From NCBI GenBank assembly GCA_003116995.1, contig BDSL01000048.1:558001-622000 (forward strand): 64,000 nt of DNA, written 5' to 3'. The DNA comes from Yamagishiella unicocca (Eukaryota; Chlorophyta; Chlorophyceae; Chlamydomonadales; Volvocaceae). Under the pieces are notes generated by a model. The model had not been told where the DNA came from and searched no databases. It was given only the letters and a program-made list of their open reading frames with translations. The position numbers and the translations under genes are program-made. This document shows positions 12,791-23,312 of the stretch, in pieces; the stretch's first letter is position 1, and every line of letters starts with the position of its first letter.

Positions 12791-14045
12791 TCATTGTAGG
12801 GCGGGTTGAGGGGAATGCTTGGAGAGACAGGAGGGGCCCTCGACTGGAAAGGCCAATATACGTAATCGGTTAAGGATGGCGAGGTTTTAGAAAAATCGCA
12901 TAAGAAAAATGCAGCATCAGCAACGTGTGTTAGGACTTGTAAGTCATTCCGCGCGGCAGGCATGGCGAAAGAGGTTGTGTTGGGGTTTTGTGTCGCTGGC
13001 AACGTGGCTGGGGTTGGGGGTTTCAGGGTGCCTACGATCACTCGCCACTAGTATCGCCACGTGCGCGACTGCAGTCGTCCGGCGCAAGCAGCACATCAAG
13101 TCATGCGAAATCGATTACTTTAAGCAGCTTCTCAGGTTAAAGGACGCTGAAGCAATGGACTTTGTGCCCGCCCACTGGCTACGAACGTCGCAAGCTCCCT
13201 TTTCGGTCACAACCCGGTTGACAAACCTGCTCTGCGTCTTTCTCAGTCACCTTCGCCAGCACGCTCGGGCGGCCCGACGTCCGCAAGCAGACCTTAGCGC
13301 CTGCCGCCATGAACGTGCGCTGCTTAGTGTGTGCCACATCGCGTATCCAAGACATATAAATTCCATACCATGGGAATGTAATAGCGTGATTGCTGGTCCC
13401 TTAGCTTGGATGCTGCGCAGGCTGCTGAGCTTCATGTTTAACGACCAAAGCGCGCTGCTGTTCGACCCAAATCCTCCAGGATCACGCGTTAGGGTCTTTA
13501 AAAATATGTAATTCACGTGGTGAATCGAACTTCGCCTATCTATAGTTCATAAAGATATACCAGGCTTGGGTAAAGGTTGTTGTCCCTACTGTTGTCTATC
13601 ACTTGTACCTGCTGTATACATATGGTGAGGACATCCATCTGATACCTCTCTAATCACAGATAGAAATTGTATTTCAACATTGCGCCAACCGATCAGAGGA
13701 CGGCACCGAATCGTACGATGTGGGCAAATACTTTACCCCATTGATGTTAATCCTCCACACTACGAAGCACACGGACGGTGACCTCCATGAGGCATGCACT
13801 GGGGCCCTCTTCAGTAGGGCCGTCACAAGCTCATCCGCGACGGATTAAGCCACATGCCCGTACTGCGTGTGTAACCTCCCACGCAAGACATCTGCAATCA
13901 GCCCCGGTAGGATTGATATACATGTCTCCGCGCAACCCTCCGGGTCCGTGCAAAACACTTCGGCGTCATTCGGCCTTTCAGCCGCGCGCTCCTGCGGCCG
14001 GATGACAGTACCCGGCGCACCGGCCTCCGGCCAACTCGCGAGGGA
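12791..14045. other. Intergenic, nothing recognised
   Basis: The DNA from about 13500 to 13760 is clearly more A/T-rich than its surroundings and holds no coding signal. A plus-strand open frame at 12909-13511 has mixed third-position composition and no known motif. The right end borders the stop codon of the phosphatase gene and should include its 3' untranslated region. Confidence 0.4.
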
Positions 14046-17000
14046 CTACTTGAGCCGCTCCACACGGCCCGCGCCGTACAACACGTCCAGGTTTCCTGCC
14101 GTACACTGGAGCACGGCCCTTTCTCCGGCAATCGCCCTGCTGAGCCCGACATCAGCCATGAGCAGCTGGCCTCCGCACCTGCAGCGCGCGTTTGGGACCG
14201 TGGGGCGAATGTTCATGGGGCCGCCATGGGTCACCATGTCTGTAGCCGGAAGGCGCCAGGCGGCTTCCCGATGCTTAACAGGGCGGACGTCGCGCCGCCC
14301 GCCGTCGGCCTCCCACCTTTGCGAACAGCTCGGCGGCCCGGCCCGGCCATTGCCCGTACCGCCTGGTGCCACCGACCACCGGTCAGCTCTTTAAGGCTTA
14401 GCCTCAATCCATTTGCCGCTGGCCGCTCTCTCCGCGGGAGTTTCGCCCCCGGTTCCCAGTCCTTGCTCCTCGCACCCCTCCGACCCGAGCAGTAGCAGTG
14501 CCGTGTCATCCCATTGACTGAACCCGCGTGCTCGCCTCGTCGCATCGCCAACGACCCAGATCCCCGACCCAGCCCGCCGCCTTTCTCCCCCTCTCACTTG
14601 CTGCTGACCCTGCCGCCGTGCTGCACCGTGTGGCCCACCACGATCCGCTGCACTCCAAGCTGCCGGGCCACCGCCGCCACCTCGAAACACACCTGCGAAT
14701 GCGGGAGCGGGGCCCGTGCACAGGCTAAATAGATTCCGAGCCCGTTCGTCGAGCTTGATGGCGTGTCCGAGCACGATGAAGCTCTCTCTAGGAACGAGGC
14801 CGGGGAGCGGGGCCTGGGTCATGGAAGAAACGGCTAGCTGCTCTCGTGCATGGACTATGAACGAGGGCGCAGAGGCACAGGAAGACATGAACCCGAGCAG
14901 CAATTGTTGTGGCGACGAAGCTGGAGTGCCTTTGCGCAGACGGCGGTGCGTTCGCATGCGCCTGGGTTCCAATGCTGCTCCCCGACTGGCCCCGCACGCC
15001 TGTGCTGTTTTGCCGCAGCCTCCTGTGGTCACATGGTACTCACACCCCTACCTGCCGAGGCGGGCCGCTAATGTATCGCCGGCTCCAGACGGCCCCGTCG
15101 CCACCCAAGAGGAGATCTGCAGCACCCAGCAGCGAGCAGCGGAAGCAGTTGCGTCCAGAGTCGCCACCGCCACGGCGGAGGGGGGATATGAGAGGCAGGC
15201 CATGCCTCCACTGCGGCTTTAGGACAGAAGCTGTTGGGCAACGGGACGCGGCGCGACACCGCCAGGGCACTAACAGGGTCGCCTATGCAGCAGGAGGACT
15301 GTTTGATCGCCATACAGCTAACGTCAGCGCCAGACTTCACTACCCTTGGCTGCGACAACCTCGCCTGAGACCGCCTGAGCTTCGCCCGGTACCAACGGCT
15401 TCATTGAGTGCGGCTGCCCTCACCTGCCAGCGCCAAGCGAGAGCGCTCGTAAGGGTCGTCCAGCTGCCCGCCAGCGCCATCCCTGCGCCTGCCGCACTCC
15501 CGCCCCTCGCAACCCACCAGCGCCGCGGCCACCGCCACATTCCACGCTGCCACGTACTGCTCCGGCTGCAGCAGCTGCCGGTCCGACCCGCCGCCGCCGC
15601 CACCCGCGTCCCCCACCACCAGCCGTTCTACCGCTCGCAACATCCAGGGGAAGGCGCCCGCATGCACGGCGAGGATGCGGCAACCGCCGGCGTCGACCAG
15701 TGCCGCCAACGGCCGCTGTCGTACCAATACGCCCAATGGCTCGTCCGCAGCCAGCGCACCCCGCCAGAGATCTAGACCGTCCATAACCTGCTGCTGCTGC
15801 TGGCCCTGCTGGCCGGTTGCGCTTAGCTTCCGACTGCTGCGGCTGTGTTCATCGCCGTCGCCGGCAGAGACTTCCAGCCTGCGCTCCTGGTCCTCGTCCA
15901 CACTTGCACGACCGTCGCCGCAGCCGCCTCGGCACTCCGGCCAGTCGGCATCCTCCGAGACCACGCCATACGAGGCGGGGTCCCGCAGCGCCAGCATCTT
16001 CCGCCGCCGTCGCCGCCGGTCCAGCCACCATTGCCAGCCGTCCTCTGCAACCGTGCCCTGATGTTGCGGGTGGTGGTGCGGCCGCTTCGTCAGCGCTGTC
16101 AACGCCACGTCGTCGCCTCCGCCTTCGTCGCCTCCGCCTCCGCCGCTGCTGCTACTGCTGTGGGCAGTGTTGTGCAAGAGCTCCCGATCCGCCGAACGAC
16201 CCGCCAGGTCCTCTGATTCCGCCCGGAGGGACCTCTCCTCCTCCGCCTCCTCCTCGGCTCCCTCCTTGCGACGACCCACATCGTGTACGGCGCGGTGCAT
16301 CCGAGCGCGCCCCTCAGCGGCTGCCGCTTCCGTGGCCGCGTTGCTGCTGCTGTTGGCTGCGGTGTCTGTGTGCGAATTCTCCTTACGGGCGCCGGGCCAG
16401 AGCGGTGGAAGCCCGCCCGCCGCCGCCAGGTCCAACAACTCCAAGCGGGACACGTACCTGCAAGTGCGAGGCGGGACGTATCGTGCTTGGTTTACGTGTC
16501 AAACCGCAAACGCGTATAGCACTATAGCACTTGTCAGGCCGCCGAGCCCGGCAGCCGCTGCCAGCAGCTACGGCCGCACTTCCGCGCTGATGACATGATG
16601 ACTCCTGGCCACGCCAGCCGGCCTTCGTGCGCTCTGCAGCACCTCAACACTCCATAGGTCGCATGATAGGGCCCATGACGGAAGCCACCCCGCACGCCCA
16701 GCCCAGCCCACCTGAAGTCGTGGTGTATGTTCATCAGCTCGTGGTTGCCCAGCAGCGACACCACGTCGCCCCCGGCTGCCCGGGCCTGCGCCTGGGGTCA
16801 GGAACGCGGTGACAGCGGGGGGGGCCGGATGCCGCGGTTTGGCACAGTGGGAGTCAAGGAAACGGGTGGCGCGAGCCGCAGCCCCCACGTGTTCCGCCTG
16901 ACACGGCGCCGTACTGCTTCCACACACCTCAAGTCCTCAACCTATAAGGTAAGCCCGTCAGGCCGCGCGTTTGCAGCCTGGGTTCCTCCGCAACCGGACC

Positions 17001-17996
17001 ATGGGGCAACGTTGGTAACCCATCTCGAAACCCATCCCATTTCAACCATTCCTCAGTGCCTCTTGCCTCAGCCCAGGCCCCTGCACCGGACCCTGTCCCA
17101 ATCGCACTGCCCCGAACCCACAGCCCACGGCGTTGCACGGTACAGCAGCCCCACCCGCAGCCTCTCCAACAACCCCAGCAGCGCCAGGCTGTCCGGCCCC
17201 CGGTCCACCACATCTCCCAGTTGCACCAACACCGCGTCGCCGCCCGTCCACTGCCACTCCCAGCCCCAGGACGCACGGCGCGCGGGGGCGCCTGCTCCGG
17301 TCTCTGCCGCTGCTGCGCTGGCGTTGAGGGAGACGAGTCCGGCGAGCAGCAATGCGGCCAGCGCTTGCTGGGCATCACCATGGAGGTCGGGCACCACCAC
17401 AAGGCGAGAATGCGCGTTGGCGGTACTGCCGTCGCTGGCGTCGGTTATGTCCCTGCTGAATCGGGCGTGTGATGGATCTGCCGCGCTGTCCTGTGCAGCG
17501 GCTTCGGCAGTTGAAGTGATGACGGCGTCGCTTGCGGGAGTTGGAAATAGCACGTTATATCGCGCACCCAAGCCCGGCTGAGGGCCAAGGTCGGGCACTG
17601 GGAGGCCTGCGCAGGTGGAGGGGCACAGGGCGGAAAGGGAAAGGGAAACGAAGATGACAGTAACAGAAAGCGCGGCGGTTGCCACATACTCCAAGGGCAA
17701 GGGTTTTGCGCTAACATGGATCGGATGTCCCTTGGCGATTCCTGTTGACATGTCGACATAGTGGCGTGTCATTGGGGGCACTCAACCGAACCCCTAAGGG
17801 CTCACCCCAGCAAACAGCATGATCTACCTTCGAGCCATATCTCGCCGGAAGAGCTGTCTTCCGCATGGCCAATGTGCGCAATGCCAGCGTTCAGGATCAG
17901 AAGCGTCGCGCCCAACACGAACGAGAGTAGAGCACAGCGTACCCAGACGTTATTTTCCGTAAGTCTGTAGCTGTTTGGAATATGCACTTGTTGCAT
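14046..17996 (-). CDS. Shewanella-like protein phosphatase (PPP-type metallophosphoesterase), membrane-anchored
   Basis: This is a predicted two-metal Ser/Thr or Tyr phosphatase. Seven exons join in phase into 675 residues: 17828-17996, 17155-17606, 16712-16791, 15424-16457, 15052-15116, 14598-14692, 14046-14178. A hydrophobic anchor or signal segment (ALLSFVLGATLLILNAGIA) lies near residues 21-40. The metal and catalytic motifs follow in order: PDLHGD about 129, LGDVVDRG about 186, LGNHELMN about 221, LAVHAGAFPW about 498 and VVGHTVQ about 619. The late CGGQLLMADVGLS segment is typical of SLPs. Between the GNHE motif and LVRQRPLAALV sits an insertion of roughly 215 residues rich in Glu, Ser, Gly, Arg and Gln, absent from ordinary SLPs. 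The second exon begins after a long pyrimidine tract. An alternative single-exon start near 17772 would replace the anchor with another hydrophobic stretch. Substrate and membrane are unknown. Confidence 0.88.
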
Positions 17997-20030
17997 CCTT
18001 CGGGCCTCAATCGTTCGTGGGACACAGTCTGGACGTTAGGGCGGCGAAACCCAACAAAGTGAGTCCGTAACGTGGATTATTGTTTCTAACTGTCAACATT
18101 TTTGAAATATTTGTCAACGTTATATGTTGCCATGGCGCCAAGGTAGTCTCTTACGCTGTGCTCGTACTGTCAATATTTTGGTTTGGACCCCGTGCGTTTG
18201 CTTGACGTCCTACATATGCACGGGCGATGCGGTATGATGTAGTGGAGATGTGCCCGCGGAGTTCCATTTGTTTGGTACGGGCATGTAATGGCACCCAACA
18301 GGCGAAACTTGTCCAGTTGGGTACACGCCCTGTCCCTCCCTGCCCTGCCATCTTTGTTTGTATGCTTGAGCTGCGTCCGTTGGAGTAAACGCTAATCCAC
18401 CACATGTGATTGAGTATGCTGATTGCAGTACGGCAAGAAGCGGCTTCCGCGGGCTACGCGCCTGTACATCCCGGTCTGACCCGTGGGACGTATTTCATGC
18501 GTCAGCTGTGTGCCCGCACCTCCTCTCAGCAGACGCATCATCAAGTCCCCAAACCTCGCGATGTAGGCTCAGCCTCCAGCACACTCATTGCCGGTGCAGG
18601 AGTCCATTACCACGTTTGCACGTTGCCACCAGACCGCTGGTTGCGGTCCGTACATCACGTCTCGAGACACCGGCATGAAACACAACTCAACCGGAACCCT
18701 GGTTCGATGCACGCACGCCTAGAATCGGCCTGGAGCCATCGGTACGTCAAGATATCAGTGAGCGCGCAAAAATCCGTAAGCAACAAAGTCCCTGACCATT
18801 GGGCGACCCTGCTTCGAGCCGCCGCCGTTCCACGCGACCAGGCACACGGCACCACCGTCCACTCCGCACATATCCCGGAGTTTGCCAAGCAGCATGCACA
18901 TAATTTCGTTCTGCGCTCTAAAGCACTGCGTTAAGGTCTTTCAGACAGCTCAAATGGGGGCAGAGATGCAGCCCCTCACCCTGCACCTACGGGGGGACAT
19001 AAATGCAGCCCCCGCTCAGGAATGGCACAAACGAGGGGACAGAGAATGCAGCCTCTCGCCTGCCTTGAGCCCTGGGTCATACGAGCAACGGCGGGCCCTC
19101 CCGAACCCGCATACGCTGTGGCGCCGCCTAGAGCCCACCACCAGCTTCAAGTTGTGTAATTAGTACAAAGCAAAAGCCAGGTACATGCATCGCGTGGGTC
19201 CACATGGCACCTACTGGTTGGCCCAGCGCCGTCCTCAGATGTTGCGTGCGGACACGCCCTTCAACGTACGTCTACCTGGACCGGCCGCCTGGTCTTCAAC
19301 GCCCGGGCCCGCGGCGGTGGCAGCCACTATACCACCTGACCGCGACTGAAGCCGCCCTCACCCCACCGCCATTAGCTGTCGTCCTACAGTTCCCACAGTT
19401 ATGGAAGCAACATCCTGGCAGCACACGGTGGCATGCGCCCAGGCAGCAGCCCGCTCCGCCACAGTGCCCTCCTGCTCGTCGAACCCCCCCGACACGCCGC
19501 CACACACATACACACATTAATGATTCGTGCTCGCAACAGCGCAGTGGCGCAACATGGCAAAAACTCAATCCAGGATAAATCCATCGCCCACGCGTGTGCA
19601 CGCTCGCATGCCGCCCCCTCGCGCCCGCGTTGCAGCGGCTTGCAGCCAAGGTCCCATATCGAACGCACGCGGTCCCCAAAACAGTCCTCATCCGGCCGCA
19701 AATGTTGGATGCATATCCGGTCACCCGGGCCGATACTCTCGGCCGCCCAAAAGTACCTACTAGGCTCCAACAAGCAACCTGCGAATTCTGCAAATCCGGA
19801 ATCCGGAAAGATCATAGGTAATATACGGTGCTAATTGCCCAGTATGACTGTATGACATGTGCACGCACGCAACACCTCACGTGCGCACGCCGGGGGTCCA
19901 GGTTGTCGGCCTCGCCGCAGGCATGCGTGACGCCCCGCCAGCCCACAGCCATTGCCTTCGTCCACTCCCCGCCCACCGTCACACAACACGGTTTGCACGC
20001 CGCAGTCACCGCAACGGCGCCGAGCCGCCT
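17997..20030. other. Intergenic, no supported gene
   Basis: No exon with a recognisable product was found on either strand. The left part should contain the phosphatase promoter and the right part the 3' region of the long ORF that follows. The DNA at 18040-18130 is locally A/T-rich. A three-copy imperfect repeat at 18950-19065 is listed separately. Confidence 0.4.
18950..19065. repeat. Three imperfect tandem copies of a G-run/ATGCAGC/C-run unit
   Basis: Each copy of about 45 bp has a G-rich start, an A-rich centre ending in ATGCAGCC, and a C/T run. The matching segments are GGGGGCAGAGATGCAGCCCC, GGGGGGACATAAATGCAGCC and GAGGGGACAGAGAATGCAGC. The G and C runs could pair, so each copy may form a small hairpin. 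It lies in non-coding DNA and its function is unknown. Confidence 0.6.
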
Positions 20031-23000
20031 CTACTCTCCGCTTGGCGGCTGCTGCTGCCCGACGACCGAGATGGGCGGAAGGCTGACCGAGGGGGAAAGC
20101 GACGGTAGGCCACCACGACGCGGAGCGGTGCCGCCGGCGCTCGCGGCTGCCTTGTTCTCGCCATCTGCTAGCCTCTGCTTCCCGGTGCGGTCAGGGCGCG
20201 GGCAGCAGCCGAGCGTCGGCTGCGGTGGGGGTGCTTCCGGCGGCTGAGGCTGCGTGCCGCTGGAGGGACGCATCAGCTGGCGCAGGGGCTGCACCCATTT
20301 ACTTAGCCGGTCAGTGTGCGCATCAGCGGGCGGCGAGGGCGGGGACCGCACCGCACGAGGCGACAGGCTGGGCATCAGCGGCTGCGCAGCCCCCGCCCCC
20401 GCCGCGGCCGTGGCCGTGGCGCCTGCCCCCGCCGGCATGCCCACCGCAGCCCCGACTGGCAGCTGGTGCGCCTCCGGCAATGCCAACGCCCGGCCGCCGG
20501 CGTTGTCGCCGCGACGCACCGGCCAGCTGCCGTGCTGCAGAGGCCCCGAGCGCCGCTGGCCCTCCAGCGCCAACGAAGTACCCTTGACCCCGGCGGGCAG
20601 GTTGAGGGGCGCGCAGCCTACGATCCCTTCATTGGAGACGGGCCTGAGCGGCATAGCGCCTGAGAGCCCTACTCTCGCCGGTGCCGAGGGGCTGGCCAAG
20701 GGTCCAGACGCCACCCCCCGTGCCCCCGCCGGGGCAGACGAGGCCGCATCGAAGGCTGGTGCACCCGCAGTGAAGCTGCCGTTGGCCATGCCTGGTCCGG
20801 AGAGCGCGCGGGCGCTGATGCGGCCAGCTGGTGCGACCTCCGTGTTCATGGCGCCGCCAACCCCGCCGCCGCCGTCGGTGTTGATGCTGCCCCGCTGCCC
20901 GTCCGCGAGCCCCTGCTGCGAGGGCGCTCTCCTTCCCGCGGCTGCCTTGCCCACCTCCGCCTCCTCCCCCTCGTCCTCCTCCTCCCCCTCCGTGCCGTCC
21001 TCCACATCCGAAAGCACGGAGGTCACGTTGGACCACAGGGAAGGGCGGCGAGATTTGGACCCGCTGCCGAACCAGCCCCGAGCAGTCGCGAGCGGCAACG
21101 CCACGGGACTGCCGATGACGGCCACCAAGCCGGGGCTGTGGCCCCGCCCCGAAGGCGAAGGAGCGGGAGGCGAGGCGCCCTCCTGCGCCGGCAGCAGGCG
21201 GTGTCCCACAGCGCTAAGAGCGCTTGCGCTGCGCCGGATGTCGTGATCGCTGCTGAAGCTGCGCGTAACGTTATGGTGGGCCGCTTGCTGGGACTGCAGC
21301 AGCGGCAGCGCCCGCATCGGGCCCGCAGGGAACTGGTGGGAGTGGGGGAGCTGCCGGTGGGGCTGCCCTCGCATCAGCTGTGAGTCATGCGGGCCGCCGG
21401 GCAGCGTGGCCAGGCTGCGTGCGCGTCTCGGGGGCGGCCTGCAAGGGAGCTTGCCCGTCGCAACGGTGGTGGTGGCGGGGTCCCGCGGCGGCACCGGGAA
21501 TCTGAAGGTCGCCGCACCGACGCTGGAGGCTGGGCTGAGCCCGCCGGCAGGGTGCACGGCCGTGTCATATGTGCCCCGGTCCGTGCTAGGGCGCAGGCGC
21601 TCGGTCTGGATGGTAGGAGGCACAAGCTTTCGCGGCATTGCAGAGGCTTGTACGACAAGCACGTGGGGGTTCGCGGCCGCTCCGTGAGCGGGCGGCCGCG
21701 CGTCTGCGCCCTGCCGCCGCCCAGCCATTGGTGCGGCTACCTGCGCCCCCGCCGCCGCCGCCGCCACTGCTGCTGCTGTTGTCGCTGCTGTAGCCGGCCC
21801 TGCTTCTTCCGACGCTTGGCCCGCCGCTAGCTGACGTGCCACCGACGTCCGCGCTCCGGAACCATCGGTCCATTTGGAGGTCCGCCCCGTTGCGCTGCTC
21901 CCGCGGTTGCTAGCCGCGACGGTGCCGGCACGCCCCAACCCCCACGCCGCCTCCTGCACATCCACAGCGGCCACTCCACCCGCCTCGCTGCGGGGCTGGG
22001 ACGACGAGGACGGGCCGGATCCATCACCCGCCCGCTGCTGCTCTAGGTGCGGTGGCAGGGGCGACGCGCCCTGGACCTGGCGCAGAGCCGCCGACGCGGC
22101 GCGCGGGGTACAATGTCCAGATCCCATGCTCTCATATGTGTGTGGGCTTGAGCCGTGCTCCGGATGGGACGACGTCACGTCGGCGTATGCGGCATCCAAC
22201 ACGGCTCGGACGTCATAGACGCCGTTGAGCTCCCGCACCCAGGCACCATCCTCTAGCAGCTCCTCACCGTCCTCCTCCCGAAGCTCCTGCGTCCCTAGCT
22301 CGCGCACCCCGTTCTGACGGTGGTGATAGTCCATCTCCGCCTCCTGCTGCTCATACGCCTGCTGCAACAGCTGCTGGGCCCGACCGCAACCTTGGCTCTC
22401 GCGCAGGGCCACGTGCGGTCGGTTGTTGTCGCCAGGCCTGCGGGAGCGCTGCTGCTGCTGCTGGCGGTGTTGGCGGCAGCGACCGAAGCCGCGGGCGGAG
22501 CCGAGATTGGCCGCGCTCGTGGGCTCGCGGCCCCCTTCGCCTGCCGCCCCGCCGCCTACGCTGGAGCTATCGACGGGAGCAGAGAGGCTCGCGGAATCAC
22601 TGACGCCGCCGCTGTTTTCGTCGTCGTCGACCCCGTCACTGATGACGCCGCGGCAGCAGCAGCAGCAGCAGCAGTTGCAGCGGCTGTGACCGCTGGCGCC
22701 GTCGAGAGAGCAGGGCGAGGGTGAGGCGAAGCTGGAGCCGGGGCGGAGCCCGGCGCCATCGGACGAGCCCCCTCCGCCGGCCTCGGCTTCCAGGACGCCG
22801 TTGCGGCGGCGGCGAAGGGAAAGGAAGCCGTTGCGGCGACGACGGATGGACAGAACGCCGTTACGGCGGGTGCGACGACGCCGCCCGCAGCTGCAACACG
22901 CTCCACTGCAGTCGTCGCAGTTGCCTAGGCCGCCGTCACACGCGTACCCGTCATTGCAACAGCAGCAGCTGCCGCCGCAGCGGCCACAACTGCACCCGGG

Positions 23001-23312
23001 TGTGCTAAGGCTGCGTATAACATCAGCTGGGAAGCTGTCGCTAGTTGCAGACACGCCGCTGCTGAGGGCATCCAAGGTGCCGCTGCGGACGTCGCCGTCA
23101 TGTTCGCCGCTCATGGCGATTACGGGTGACGTGTCATCCTGGGGTGGAGCAACACCGCCGACAGCCTCGATTGCGCTGCTGCTCGTATATAGTCTGCGGG
23201 GCCTGGGAGCGGCAGGGCCGCAGCCAGAAGCACCTGGTGCACACATATTGCCACCGACGCCGACGCTGTTCTGCCTGTCATCGCCATCAGGGGCGTAGGA
23301 GCTGTGCGACAT
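20031..23312 (-). CDS. Hypothetical 1093-residue low-complexity protein, intronless
   Basis: I do not recognise this protein. One uninterrupted frame of 3.28 kb with G/C-biased third positions runs from ATG at 23312 to TAG at 20031. The protein is mostly Ala/Ser/Gly/Pro/Arg-rich and looks disordered. Near the N-terminal quarter it has a Cys cluster (CSCGRCGGSCCCC, then CDDCSGACCSCG). Three tandem RRRRNG-like units follow directly (RRNGVLS, RRRRNGFLS, RRRRNGVLE). Poly-Cys and poly-Gln runs occur further on, and an acidic run (VEDGTEGEEEDEGEEAE) lies near two thirds. The length makes chance openness less likely, but GC-rich repeats can keep frames open, and strong overlapping frames exist on the plus strand. 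The frame extends 5' of the ATG, so an upstream exon is possible. Confidence 0.5.
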   Translation of the reverse strand: MSHSSYAPDGDDRQNSVGVGGNMCAPGASGCGPAAPRPRRLYTSSSAIEAVGGVAPPQDDTSPVIAMSGEHDGDVRSGTLDALSSGVSATSDSFPADVIRSLSTPGCSCGRCGGSCCCCNDGYACDGGLGNCDDCSGACCSCGRRRRTRRNGVLSIRRRRNGFLSLRRRRNGVLEAEAGGGGSSDGAGLRPGSSFASPSPCSLDGASGHSRCNCCCCCCCRGVISDGVDDDENSGGVSDSASLSAPVDSSSVGGGAAGEGGREPTSAANLGSARGFGRCRQHRQQQQQRSRRPGDNNRPHVALRESQGCGRAQQLLQQAYEQQEAEMDYHHRQNGVRELGTQELREEDGEELLEDGAWVRELNGVYDVRAVLDAAYADVTSSHPEHGSSPHTYESMGSGHCTPRAASAALRQVQGASPLPPHLEQQRAGDGSGPSSSSQPRSEAGGVAAVDVQEAAWGLGRAGTVAASNRGSSATGRTSKWTDGSGARTSVARQLAAGQASEEAGPATAATTAAAVAAAAAGAQVAAPMAGRRQGADARPPAHGAAANPHVLVVQASAMPRKLVPPTIQTERLRPSTDRGTYDTAVHPAGGLSPASSVGAATFRFPVPPRDPATTTVATGKLPCRPPPRRARSLATLPGGPHDSQLMRGQPHRQLPHSHQFPAGPMRALPLLQSQQAAHHNVTRSFSSDHDIRRSASALSAVGHRLLPAQEGASPPAPSPSGRGHSPGLVAVIGSPVALPLATARGWFGSGSKSRRPSLWSNVTSVLSDVEDGTEGEEEDEGEEAEVGKAAAGRRAPSQQGLADGQRGSINTDGGGGVGGAMNTEVAPAGRISARALSGPGMANGSFTAGAPAFDAASSAPAGARGVASGPLASPSAPARVGLSGAMPLRPVSNEGIVGCAPLNLPAGVKGTSLALEGQRRSGPLQHGSWPVRRGDNAGGRALALPEAHQLPVGAAVGMPAGAGATATAAAGAGAAQPLMPSLSPRAVRSPPSPPADAHTDRLSKWVQPLRQLMRPSSGTQPQPPEAPPPQPTLGCCPRPDRTGKQRLADGENKAAASAGGTAPRRGGLPSLSPSVSLPPISVVGQQQPPSGE

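Noticed and set aside
14046..14372. Phosphatase exon extended to include THGGPMNIRPTVPNARCR
   Set aside because: The preceding exon ends in phase 2, which fits only the acceptor at 14178. That joint also restores the family pattern VSSKCGGQLLMADVG.
18700..18725. tRNA-like B-box (GGTTCGATGC)
   Set aside because: No A-box, acceptor stem or cloverleaf could be formed with the flanking sequence.
20254..21246. 330-residue plus-strand open frame
   Set aside because: It is antisense to the 3.3-kb minus-strand frame and has no motif; GC-rich low-complexity DNA often keeps the opposite strand open.
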